From: Deuterostichococcus epilithicus | Taxonomy: Eukaryota > Chlorophyta > Trebouxiophyceae > Prasiolales > Stichococcaceae | Assembly: GCA_033439295.1 (NCBI GenBank) | Contig: JAVTLE010000005.1 | Location: 2,840,501-2,904,500 of the forward strand | Direction: 5' to 3' | DNA length: 64,000 nucleotides | Shown: positions 45,343 to 56,806 of the stretch, in pieces | Layout: the number at the start of each line of letters is the position of its first letter | How positions within the stretch are numbered: position 1 is the first letter of the stretch | Translations under genes and position numbers: made by a program | The notes under the pieces: model-generated | Seen by the model: the letters and a program-made list of their open reading frames with translations, nothing else | Database searches by the model: none | What the model was told of the DNA's origin: nothing

Positions 45343-45830
45343 CTGATGCTGTTGAGGTTCGCAACCTCGTGCAGGTGCACCAATGTGGAATTGGCCGAAA
45401 AAACTTATTGGTATATGCTGACGAAGCGCCAGTAGACTGTGCAAGTGTGGGCGCTGGCGGTGCGCTTGCCACGGCGCAGTCAAGCGGCCATCAGGTTGTC
45501 CTGTGATAGCTTCCGCCGATCCGAGCGCATTCACAGTACAGGCAGAATTGTCTGGACTGAGTCTGGAGAGAGGTGCAAGGTGCTTACTCCAAGCGGCTGT
45601 ATGTCGTGCAGAGATGTCGTGTCATGTCGTGTTCTTGCGCCCGGATTCGCTGCACAACAACTCAGCGCTAGATTCTGCATTCATGTTCCGTTCCGGATCG
45701 TTGTCTCGAAACTTCGCAAGTGCACTGTGCGGCTACATCCGGTCATCGCACGCTTCGAAGTTGTTCAGCTTGACGTTGCGCGGCTCCTGTGACGTCCGCC
45801 GCCATTTTACTGCCGTCTCAAGAGACTGGA

Positions 45831-47165
45831 ATGGCGTTCTCCACCACAGCGGCGTCCCGGACCAGCGTTTGCACATCAGCGGCGCAGCGTACATCAGCAC
45901 CAGCGTTCAGCCATGCTCGTATTCAGTCCTGCCCGCACAGGACGCTCACAGGTAGTCTTGTCCGGGATGCTGTGCTGACAGCGAGTGTTTGGCCGCCAGG
46001 CCTCTAAGCGACCTGCTTCGTCACCGGATCAGTGGCAAGCTCTAGCAACTGCAAATTCAAGCTGATTGGTAACGCCTGTTTGTGTCAGAGCTGAGTCGCG
46101 AACACATTTTGCGGCGCTGCCCCGGCGGCGTCTCTGGCACGGCGTGCCTGACGACATTTGCCTGCCTGCAGTGCGGCGAGCACAGCCGCAGCGGCTGAGC
46201 AAGAACGCAAGGCTCTGCACGAGGGCGGTACTCACAGCAGAGGCCCAATCTCTGGACGTCACGAAGGTAGGAAGGCGGCGCATTGTACTCGATGCGTGCG
46301 CCAAAGCTGCTGCCATGACCTTAGGCGGTTGCATTGTGTTCGTGCCTGATGTGCCTCTGCGCATAAAATCTCTGCACTCCCGGATGACGGAGATGGCGCC
46401 GCGCTGCGCCATCTGGTCAAACAAAGCAGCTGGGAAGACTATTTCACTTTTGTGCAGATGGCGCCGCTCGGTGACCGGCTGCTGGTGCAGCCCGAGGAGG
46501 ATGCCAAGGTGACGTTGCACTGCGGAAGGCATGTTTGGGGCACGTGCACATCCTCTCAGAACTCTGCAACGTGCATCACTGCACAGCCTGGGACGAGCCC
46601 GTACCTTCGCAGGAGCACACACAGCGCCGCCCGCAAAGGCAGGAGTGCACACATGCCCTGACATTGCACCGCTGCCGGCATGCAGACGACGGCGGGCGGG
46701 CTGATCATGTCCACCAGCGGCACGAAGCAGATCCACGACGCGGTCATTGGTACGGTGGTCGCCGTCGGGGAGGACGTGGAGGTGTGTCCTGCCGGTCCCG
46801 GTGTCACTGACAGGGTGGCATGAAGGTGCAGAACACGCAGATCAGGGGGGCTCAGTCACGAGAAGGGTCGACGGTCAGGGCTGCAGCCCTGCTTCCGGCT
46901 TGCTTTGCCCTGCACCCTGGCGCACCCTGGCGCACACGGTGCATCTGATGGTTTCCGGTTCTGGGGACGTGCAGCGAGCCGAACAGCCTTCATCGCCCGG
47001 CGGTTCGCCCTCGTGCGCTCACGCCCCAAAGTGCCCGTGCCGCAGGTCACGGTGGCCAAGGGCGACACCGTGCTGTTCTCGAGGCAAGGATCGTCGGACG
47101 TGCCGGTCCCAGACGGCGAGGTCTGCTTCGTTCAGCAGCGCAGCATCCTGGCCAAGCTTTCCTGA
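45831..47165 (+). CDS. Plastid GroES/Cpn10-type co-chaperonin, single domain
   Basis: Five exons (45831-45951, 46172-46266, 46458-46508, 46686-46781, 47046-47165) give 160 residues with all joins in frame. The first about 73 residues (MAFSTTAASRTSVCTSAAQR onward, Ser/Thr/Arg/Ala-rich, few acidic) are a chloroplast transit peptide. The mature part is one GroES domain: MAPLGDRLLVQPEEDAK, TTAGGLIMSTSGTKQIHDAV (covering the mobile loop), GTVVAVGEDVEVTVAKGDTV and the C-terminal CFVQQRSILAKLS. It should cap the plastid Cpn60 chaperonin. Green algae have tandem-domain (Cpn20, Cpn23) and single-domain (Cpn11) plastid co-chaperonins; this is of the single-domain kind. Confidence 0.9.
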
Positions 47166-48175
47166 GGGTCTGCACAATCGTGCGGGGCGCATGCTGGCCG
47201 GTGGCACATGCCGGCAGCGGCACATGCCGGTGACGGCATGCACAGGGGGCAGCATGGCGGCGGACACAGGCTGTAGCAAGGTGTCCAGATCAGCAGGAGT
47301 GAGCGCGGCTGCGGAAACGCTGCAGACCCCAATTATCAAAGGGCTCGCCGATTGGAGCATGCTAGCTTGCAGCGGCATGATGGGGGTGTGCTGCAGCACA
47401 GCGGGCCTCGTGATGGCGAGCTCCACAGCGGCAATCACATGTGCGCGGTGGACGCAGTCCGACGTTGGGAATGTGGAATGGCAGCAGACGCTTGGGAGAG
47501 GGTCGCGCCTGCGCCCCTGTTGTTTGTCTGCTTGCAGCGCAGTCATGCCGGTCTTATCGGTCCGTGTGTTGACCTTAATGGGTGTTGATGAGGTTCTGCT
47601 CGACACTGACTCATGCAGCTTAGAGGTCTGCCTAACGAACGAGTGCTTCCAGTATGTTATCAGCAAGTCCGGTGACGACAGGCACGATTGCCAAGATGGA
47701 ACACGGTGAGTTTACATGCACTTCCTGGAACTGCGTGCTCGATGTGCCAGTACCCAACATGTAATCAACTCTCTGCCGTCATCGCTGCAAGAAATCAGCA
47801 ATGAAAGTCGGCGCAGCATTTAACGTCTGAATCATGTCGATACTTAGTGCTGGCTCAAAACAATGGCAGACTTCTGTAGCTGCCCAACCATCCATTCCTA
47901 CAGTAGTAGTACCGACCATCCACTCCTATAGTTTGCAAGCTCATGCTGCCAGGTCCAAAATATATATATTTTCCAAAAGTACCTAAACTTTGTGCAACGG
48001 GCTTGAGCTGTCATATACCGTTGCATATAGGGCTGTCGAAATTGCCGACCGCGATGTGCTTGGCTCCTACAGAAGCTGGTGTGCGGCATCAGCAGTTACG
48101 CGCCTTGAGGACTGGTGCATTGACGTCAAGGACATCAAGTGAAACAATAATGCGGCGGGCACAACGATGAAGAGA
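47166..48175. other. Intergenic, convergent 3' ends
   Basis: Between the co-chaperonin (+) and the dioxygenase (-). GGCACATGCCGG occurs twice near 47203-47230, and an AT-rich run lies near 47955. No gene supported. Confidence 0.4.
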
Positions 48176-50106
48176 TCAGCGGCCCCGCGCCGCCTCGACG
48201 GACGTGTCGCTGTCTAGGAACACCAGGTGGACCATTCGGGTTGCGAAGTCATAATTAGCCTCCGGCGTTGTGGAGTGGATGATGCGCCAATTGGCCCACA
48301 GCGCAAAGTCGTACGGCCGCCACTTGAGCGCAAACACCTCAGCGCCGGCGATGGCGACCTGCACGCGTTTGATCGCTATCAGACGGCTGAGAAACTCGGG
48401 AGATGATGGGGAAGACATGCAATGCAGTCTCAGATGACGATGCAGAGGGCAGAGTGCAATAGCAATTGGCAACCGGCAACCGGCAAGCCCAACAACCGGC
48501 GACCGACAACCGGCGACCGGCGGTCCCAAAATATACCTTCAGGCGCCCGAGCAGGTCCAGCTGTCAGCGCGGCTCAGCTCCCTGGCGGGGTTGGCCGCCA
48601 AGCAGAAGCTGGACACCCGCTGCACGCTGGCCAGCAAAGAACGCCGCCCCGCCGCAGGGTCGATAATGGCCAGCGGCACCGGTGGTGGCTCGATATACAT
48701 CTGTTTCACTTTCGCCATCTCGATGCACACATAGCGAGCTTCGCCAGTCCCGCAATTCTACCATGTGCTGTGGTCGGCGCTTTCATGTTCATCAATTGGC
48801 AAGGGTCCTGATTTGTTGATCAAATGCTCGGAATCAGGCACGAGTCTGGCAGGTGCAACACATGAGCAGCTTGACGAGAGACTGAAATTCTTACGACCCA
48901 ATGCAGCTCAGGCAGCATGTCCTGCACACCTGACGAAGATGTCGTCGAGGCGGCGTGTGCCGTCCGGCGTCACGTCCAGCCTGCCCATGACATCAGCGCC
49001 GGAGGCGCTGACGGTGTCCATGTCCAGAACTAGGCGTTGGGTGTCTTCGTCTAGATTCTGGTAGGCCGTCGCCGTCGACGCAAACATCGTCTCGCTGCCC
49101 GCCTCCGGCGTCAGCACCATGTACATGGCAGAGACCTGCATGGGCAGGAGTGCTCGTCATCGGCTTGTGCTGCTGCAGGCGTGGTGCTGCTGCCTTTGCC
49201 ACTGCCGATGGCTCATCTGCCCAGCGGGTGGACTGCTCCGTCATACCAGGCGCATGACATGTGACGATCAGGCAGTTCTTGAACCTCGTGCACAGTTCCA
49301 AAGATACGCCAAAAAGGCGCGAACCATTTTGATTGGCAGCTGCGCCACAGACAGCGCGCCACCGGCAGATCCCCCAGCCCAAGCCAGCTCATACAATGAG
49401 TGAACAGCCTCCACCTCTGGCGGCGTGCTGCTGTCCGAGCGGTCCATGTGCCAGACGCGGCTGCGGCAGTACAACTCGCCCTGGAAGTTGAGCTTCCGCA
49501 GCTCCTCACGCGTCAGGACGTGGTGCCCTTCCTCCAGGTCGATGCCGCCGCCGCGCACCGCCAGGTGCGCCGAGCAGCCTGTGGGTGGTCGTTCAAACTC
49601 TCAAGATCCTTCAAGCCCAGCCGAGGTCGCACTTTAGATGAGATCGCACTACACGGCAGACTCGACATAGGCTGTGACGCCATCTCCTGCACAGTGCCTA
49701 AAAACACCCAGGTCCATGCTGGTGGTCCAACGTGCCGTCCTGCTGCCAGGCGGTATTGCTGCTGCACTGTAACCAGGGTGGGCCTGACGAGAGATGCCTC
49801 ACCAGCGGGTCTGGAAGAAGCCATTTCAGAACTTTTGCTCCTCGATCGCCTGCGCGTCGTGTGGAAAGTACAGCAGCAGCCGCTGCTCGTCCGCCGGACT
49901 GAGCTCGTGGCCCCGGAACAGCAGCAAGTCATGCCGCCGCCAGGCGGCCAGCACCAGCGTCTGGTGTTCCTCGCTCAGGGGCGGGGTCAGGTCCAGGCCA
50001 CTGATTTGCACTCCAAAATTTTGTGCAGCGGCTCGAGCTCCACACTGCGCCGCTCCGCCTGCTGCTGCAGGTATGTCACTGGCGATGGCGCGGCGGAGGC
50101 GGCCAT
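48176..50106 (-). CDS. TauD/TfdA-family Fe(II)/2-oxoglutarate dioxygenase
   Basis: Exons give NFGVQISGLDLTPPLSEEHQ and RRHDLLLFRGHELSPADEQR (about 49830-50020), EEGHHVLTREELRKLNFQG with WHMDRS holding the His-x-Asp iron ligands (about 49400-49560), MYMVLTPEAGSETMFASTAT and AYQNLDEDTQRLV (about 49010-49140), PPPVPLAIIDPAAGRRSLLA (about 48620-48690), and YDFALWANWRIIHSTTPEAN with the distal His, followed by an Arg for 2-oxoglutarate (FATRMVH), ending at 48176. The substrate is unknown; family members hydroxylate taurine, aryloxyalkanoates and others. The N-terminus (from ATG 50106: MAASAAPSPVTYLQQQ, VELEPLHK) is in a different frame from NFGVQISG at an A/T run (50015-50022), so an indel or sequence error is likely. 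Confidence 0.82.
48465..48525. repeat. Degenerate CAACCGG/CGACCGG short tandem array
   Basis: At least six 7-10-bp units based on (A/G)ACCGGC follow each other within an intron of the dioxygenase gene. Confidence 0.75.
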
Positions 50107-51460
50107 GCTGGCTGACGCTGCTTGGCACGACTGGAGGATGATGTAGCGCCTGCAATGTTGGGAATGGGTGGAAAGCACCGCTCGCTGTCGGTGTCGGCTG
50201 GGCGCCTGCAATTGGCGGTCATCGGTCATCGATCTGCCTGGTACGCTGCCAATTGCTTGTCGGTGGGCACAAAGCCTTGTGACAACGCGCGTATCTTTCA
50301 GTGATTTCAAGCCACATCCTGAAGGAGACTCCATCATCCCCTGCAGCACTGCAAGCCACACACAGCGAGTGCACCTGCGGGTGGCACTGCCAAACTGCGC
50401 AGGGTCGCACACATTTTGGTGGTTGCGTGGCAGGACTGTTGCGCCTCTAACGACTGAGGTGGAGGCTATCATTGCATCGAGTGACCGTGGCTGGAGAACC
50501 GTGTTTTGGCTGGCTGCACCCCGTCGATCTGGCTGGCGTCATCTGACCGATCGGCGGCACGTGGGTGAACGTCGCTTTCGAAGGGGCAGAGGCAATAGGG
50601 TAGTGCAATGTGGAAGTGGCAAAGAGAAGGCAATGCTGAAATCGAGGTGCAGTTGGGAGAAGCGAAGCAGGAGTCCGATGGAGGGCAGGCTGGCCGAGCA
50701 GCTTACACGAAGGCACTGGCGGTTATTGATACCTGCCGAAAGCTCTGACTGAAAGACATGTAAACCAAGAGCAAGCATCTCAACGCTGCGTGAGCGGAGA
50801 TGCATGGCACCATGCAGCACTCAACAAGTGCTCTCGGGCCGTCAAGAGGGGATAATAACTGACGCTGGCAGTGGCCGAGGGCACAACTCAAATCCTGCAG
50901 TACCATGCCACCACGGCGTGCACCAATTCGTAAAACTAACAGCAAAAGGGGGAGACATCCAAACGTGCGCAATTCTGCTCTGCTCCCCGTGTGTGCGCTC
51001 GCCTTGGATCGAGTGTCGTGACCTTCGTGTGACTCGTGCCGAGTGGGCCGCGGCCCGAGTCGATCGTGCTTGATGTCTTGAACTTCTAGCCCTGGTTGTT
51101 ACCAGGGTATTTTGCTCCTTGTGGCAGCTACGTCCCGTGCCACGGTTCTATCGCTGGCTTCTGGACTGCTGCGTTTGTTGGCAGCTGCGTTTGTGGACCG
51201 GTCATGCTGCGGCCTGAACCGCGCTGGCACGGCGGCCGCGCTCTAAGGACGAAGCACTGCCGACCCTGCCGCCGCTGGTCTGCGACCGCGTCTTGCCGCC
51301 GCTCGTCTGCGCCGGTGTCAGGCATGCCGCATGCGCTGCCGCCTGCACATTCAAGGGAAGCAGATCCCCTTGAGCACATAATATCACGTTAGCATTGTCA
51401 GCTCGAGACCTCAGCCAAGGGGCCTCACAACCATGCAGTCGCAAGGGGGACCCTGCGTGC
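50107..51460. other. Intergenic
   Basis: Upstream of the dioxygenase gene and downstream of the TOC1-like gene. No supported gene or RNA was seen in this 1.35-kb stretch. Confidence 0.4.
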
Positions 51461-53349
51461 CTACTGCTGCATGCCAGGCGAGTCGGTGGGAAGAACATGC
51501 CGAACTGGAAAACGCAAGCCAGGTGTGCAGGCACGCACCTCGACAGCGGCGGCGGAGCGTGGGCTGCTGACGTCCTCGTTGTCAGATTGCGCTGCAACGT
51601 CCTCGGCGGCCACCGCGGCTGTGACAATTTCAGCCGTGTCCTGCAGGCAGGCAGGCCGCCGAGTCAGATCATGCTTGCCAAGCTTTAAGGCCCACAGAGA
51701 CTGCAAGTAGATCGAACATGCATGAGCGGTCTGCTGGGAGGGGCCAGACGAACACGCTCGGCCAGGTAGGAGCAGGCATGCGGGGACCCAGACGGCGCTG
51801 ACCTGGCCAACGACGCGGGCGGTGCCAGCCTCGATGGCGGCGGCGAGCGCCGATGGCGAGGCGGGCGTCTCGGCTCCGTCCAGCACCTCGACGTCGGTGG
51901 AGGTGACCCGCACGAACTGGCCCTTGACGCGGGGGCGCGCCTGCGCCAGCTGCTTGCGGCTCTCGTAGCGGATCTTTTTCGTGAAGCACAGGTTCTGCGG
52001 GGCAGCAGACACGGTGGTGAGCTGATGAGATAGGGATGTCGTCAGTACGAATCGGTGACTGCCTACGCTGAAGGCCCGGTCGTGCAGGGCAGAGGTGTGG
52101 CTGCTGAGCAGAATCTGACTACGCCAGCAAACAGCACAGCGGACACATGCTGATCTGTGCTTCACGAAGCGGACAAGGCCTTTCCCACCTTGCGCTTCTG
52201 CTTGTACTTGGTGAGCGCCTGCTGGCGGCGCTCGCGCTGCGTCGGCACACGGCCGCCACAGCCATCGTCCTCCAGGCCTCCACCGGCCGCATTGTTGCAG
52301 CCCTCCGTCGGCGCGGCATTCGACTCGGCCACCATGGTCGTGGGCGTGGGCGCGCGGGGCCCGCCGGGCGGCGTCGACGCCCGCAGCGAGGGGCCGTTGC
52401 CGTTCTGGCCGGCGTCGCCGGCGGCGTGGGCAGCGCCGTTCACGCTGGCGCCGCCGCCGCCACCGTACGGCTGCGCCATGTTGGCGGCCTCAGCCGTGAG
52501 CGAGCGCATGCGCGCCAGGTCCGCTGCGACGCTGCCGTTCTGCGCCGGCTGGTGCACTGGCGGCTTGGGCGGCAGCCCGGCGGCGGCGGCGGCGGCGGCG
52601 GCCTGCTGCTGCTGCGCCTGTTGCGCCTGCTGCTGTTGCGACTGTGCCTGCTGCTGGGCTTGCTGCGCCTGGCGCATCTGCGCCCAGCTCGGCTGGAAGC
52701 CCGAGAAGCCACCCTGCAGTGCAAGCATTGCAACACTTGCAAAAACCGTCAACCGTCCTAAGCACAGGAGCCGCTGGCGATCTCTCAGCTCCATGTGTAC
52801 TCTCATGCTGCAGCAAAGGCGCACCATGAAGGAGTTCATAAGGTAGTTGGGATAGCCCATCATGGCCTGCTGCATCTGCGCCTGCTGTTGCATCGCCTGC
52901 GCCTGCGCCTGCTGCTGCTGTTGGCTGTAGCCATACTGCTGCTGGCCGCCGCCGCCGCCGTTCTGCTGCTGCTGCTGCTGCGGCGGGGGCTGCTGCTGCT
53001 GCTGCGGCTGCTGAGCCTGGCCCTGCTGCTGCACCTGCTGCTGCTGCGCTGCCGCAGCGTAGCCGCCCCACATGCCGAAAGGCATCGGCGCAAAGTTCGG
53101 CGGGACCATGTGCGGTGGCATGCCCCCTGCACGGCAGACAGCAGGCGGAGGATTCGAAAGCTGTGTCCGTGGCCCTGGTGAAGGCGTTCTGTGACGAATG
53201 TGCGCTGCACGTGGCAGCCATCTGGAGGTTAGATGAAGCTTAGTTGCACAGTTGGCCACGTGGCCGCTCGCAGCGTGGCTCACCGTACTGGAAGTTGCTG
53301 CCACCGCCGAAGGCGCCGCGCATCTGCATCGACATCTGCTGCTGCGCGG

Positions 53350-53381
<32 letters not shown>

Positions 53382-56375
53382 GCGGCCTGCATCTGCTGCA
53401 TCTGCTGCAGCGCCGCGGCGCTGGGGCCAGCCCATGACGCGCCGGCACCATCATGCGGGCTGGCGGGCTGCTGCGCTGCGGCCACCGTCGGCTCCGGCCG
53501 CTGGGGCACAGGGGCAGGCAGTGGCGGCGGCTGCTGCGAGGTGCTCGAGGGCGGCGGCATGGCCGAGGAGACTGCTGGCATGTGTGCCTGTGTGAGACGA
53601 GGTTTTCGGTCAGCAACGATGAATGAACAAGCTGGAGCAGCCTGTAGACCCCTTTACACCAGCGCAGCGCCTGCAGCCATGCATGCACTCACGACCGGGA
53701 GCCTGATTGCATGCTGAAAGATGATATGACGGGACATATCCACACACACAAGCGCCCCGAAGTAGCACAGCACCAGGACATGGTCTCGCCTTGGGGCTCT
53801 GGCCGGAGCCATTGCGGTGCAGCGTGACGCTGGCGCCCAGCATGCCGCTGCCGCCAAAGTGCGTGCCGTCCGACGCGCCCGTCGCGGTGCCCGTGCCAGC
53901 GCTGCCGAAGCGGTCGCGCGGCGTCAGGCCGCCGGCCGGCGACGCCGAGGGGTGGGCTTTGGCCTTGACACTGCGCACCCCCAGGGGCGGCAGGATCGCG
54001 GCGTGGCCGAGGCTGGCCGCGCCGCCCATCGATGAGGCGCTGCGCTTGAGCAGGCCGCCGGTGCGGGCGCTGCCGTCCTCCTGAACCAACGGCGTCGCGA
54101 GGGGCGGGCTCACCCAGGCACGGAAGCCGACCTGGGGCGGCTCGGCGTCGGGCACCGCCCCGCCGCCGTCGGCGCCACCGGCGCCGGCGCCGCCGCTGCT
54201 GCCTTGGGCGAGTGGTGGCCGCCGAGGCGCGGGCTGCGACTCGCGGGCGTCGCGGCCAGTGGCTGCGGCACCACGTGTTTGCCCTGCGCTGTGCCGCACA
54301 GCGCAGCAGCGTGGTCTGCTGTCTCACGCTGTGCGGCCGTCTCGCGCTTCGCCGCGGCGACCGCCTCCCCCTCCATGTTGCCGACGCCACTGTTGCCGTT
54401 GCTGCCATTGCCACGGCGCGCCAGCGGCGCGTCGTCGCCGGCAGGCTTGGCCGCTGCCAGCTGATCCCGCAGCTCGGGAGACCCGGAGGCGAGGCGACGC
54501 CCGGCCGTCAACTCCTCGTTGCCGCTGCCGGAGCCCTGGCCGCTGCCGTCACCGTTGCCGCGGCTGCCGCCCGACCCACCGCCAGACCCCTCGCCGCTGC
54601 CAGCATCAGTGGTGCAGTACACGAGCGGCGCGTCACCGCCGCCGCCGCCGCCGCCGCCGTTGCTGGCATACACGTGCGTCGTGGAGGCGCCGATGCCGTT
54701 GTTGCTGCCATGCCCATTGGCGGTGTTGCTGCCATCGCCGTTGAGCATGCGGCCGCCGCCGCCGGGCTTGGTCGTGGAATTGCGGTTGGCCGAGCAGCCG
54801 CCGCCGTCGGGGTCGCGCATGGCCTCGGCGCCGACGGGCACGCTGCCCTCCTTCGAGGTGGGCTCAACCTCCTCGCTGCGGTAACAGCAGAAGCGAACGT
54901 CAAGAAGAACACTTCCTGCTGGTCAGGCATAGTCGGGGGAAGAACGCAGTGCGACAGGGGGTTCTGGCTTTAGCAGTAGCAGACAGGTCGAGGAAGGAGG
55001 GTCATGATGCACAGGCAGGAGCAGGCGCGCACATCCTGGTCTCGTCGCTGCCGCTGATGCTGAGGGTGGCGCAGCCGTCAGCAGCGACGGGCGCCAGCGG
55101 CGGGGCCGGTGAGCCTCCAGGCGCATGGATTGCCTGCATGTAAGAGTTGGAAATTAGCGCTGTCCGAGAACACGACGAGGCGTGATATGCAAACGAAAGT
55201 GCAAGTGCACAGCGGTTGGCGAAGTGCCAAGATGTCACGGAAAGGCTGCGGAAATATCTACGAAAAGTCTGCACACGGTGCATACGAGCGGGAACACGCC
55301 TGGTGCCACCAGACCCTCGTCCATATGTTGCGCAGCTCCTGCACGCGCAGTGGCTTGACCAGGTAGTCTGCTGCGCCCAGCTTCAGGCACTTGACGACCT
55401 GCTGCCGGTCATCCGCCTCGGAGACAACTGCAGCAGAAGCAAAGCGTCCGTCAGCAGCTTGCATGAAAGATCAAGCATGCTGTGGATTGACTTCTCCGAC
55501 GACCACAGCAGATGCGGACATGTGCACAGATAAGCTCTGATGGCATTCCGGACTTGCTGGCGGCGCACCGATGACCGGGATGCCGCTGGCCTTGCGCAGG
55601 AAGCGGCAGGCGTTGACGCCGTTGGCAGGGTCATGATTCTTGAGCACGATGTCAAAGGACCCCGTCTCCAACGCCTCCAGCGCCTCCTTGGCCGTCCGCA
55701 CGGCTGTCACCTGGATGCGCAACAGCGACAGGTTTGTGAGGCAGATCCTCAACAACAGATATCCAGATCTCAGGTCGCTCAACCCAAGTGCAAGTTTGCA
55801 GCGACGAAGTGCGCGCGCGCTTGGCAGCATGTTCCTGTTCCTGTTTTCTGCCCACGTGCCTATTCGTCATACGCGCCGAATGTTGCTGGACTGGCGCAAA
55901 CACTCCCCTCGCCAGCCGATCGCCACACATAGTCAGACACAAAGCAGGCTGTTGATGCGGCCCGACTGTCAGGCTTCCGCGTGACAGGTGTGCCGGCAAA
56001 GGCGCCAGTCGAAAAAGCGTGTGGCCACAAAAAAGTGCCCAGGTAAAATATCGGAGCCTGGTCCGGCATCCGGCGGCCGCGGCAGCCAGGAGGCCTGGCC
56101 CACGGTGGCGGCGGAGCGGCCACGAGCGGCTCCAGCAGCTGACTCGGGCGCCTGTCTCAGCCAGTGCGGCCTCCACAGAGCGGGTGCCAGCCAGGCTCGG
56201 GACTAGGACGATGGCTCCCCGGGCGCAAGCTGTGCTCAGCTCAGCGGGCCTGACGGCGCACCTTGTAATTGCACTCTTCAAGCAGGGCGAGGATGCACGC
56301 GCGCGAGGAGCCGCTCTCGATGAGCAGCACGCGGAGCCTGTCCAGCACCTCTGGACTGCCCACCGGCGCCTCCAT
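51461..56375 (-). CDS. TOC1/PRR-like pseudo-response regulator with CCT motif
   Basis: The ATG at 56375 starts MEAPVGSPEVLDRLRVLLIE, the first strand of a receiver domain. It continues with VTAVRTAKEALEALETGSFD, IVLKNHDPANGVNACRFLRK and ASGIPVI (about 55580-55720), then VVSEADDRQQVVKCLKLGAA and DYLVKPLRVQELRNIWTRVWW (about 55310-55440). The acid-pocket Asp pair is replaced (LLIESG) and the phospho-acceptor Asp position lies in VLKNHD, while the KP lysine remains, so it is a pseudoreceiver. A long Gly/Ser/Asn- and Gln-rich middle follows (52170-54860). The CCT motif is split by an intron: RRQQALTKYKQKRKVGK (about 52170-52235) and FTKKIRYESRKQLAQARPRV then KGQFVR (about 51910-51990). It ends at 51461. 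Plant PRR/TOC1 proteins are circadian transcriptional repressors that bind DNA through CCT. Confidence 0.88.
52890..53400. repeat. CTG/CAG-rich polyGln-coding region
   Basis: Several interrupted CTG runs (for example 52966-52980 and 53350-53380) encode Gln-rich segments of the TOC1-like protein on the minus strand. Confidence 0.8.
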
Positions 56376-56806
56376 GGTCTTTTCGCCTGGGGTTAACGCA
56401 TCTGCCGCTCTGCAGTCAGCTCTGAGCTCGCTGAGGCCGGTTGGCCACTGCCTGGCTGTGGACGTGACCTCGCAGAGTCGGAGGAGAAGATATCTCGCAA
56501 AAGTATCTTCGGCCGCAGGAAACTCTCGCTGGGACTCGCGGAATTGATTTGCCTACGTGGCGGTCCCGTCAGCCAAGGCCAGGTGTTCAGCAGGGTTTTG
56601 ACTCCGTACCGTATTGTCATCACGCTGTCTTGAAGGGCCCACGAGTCAAGCGATATGCCACATCAATCGTTGACCTCCAATTTACTTCCGTAGCATCGAG
56701 CCTGAGCAGCGAGCAGGCGCTCGGGTGATGCAGCCCTGTGTACAATTTATGGGAGCATCACTCACTGCATCCCGAGGCTCGAGCTTTGCCTGAGACAAAC
56801 AGCCGC
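56376..56806. other. Divergent intergenic region
   Basis: Between the starts of the TOC1-like gene (-) and RsgA (+). Presumed to hold both promoters. No evening-element type motif was recognised. Confidence 0.4.
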
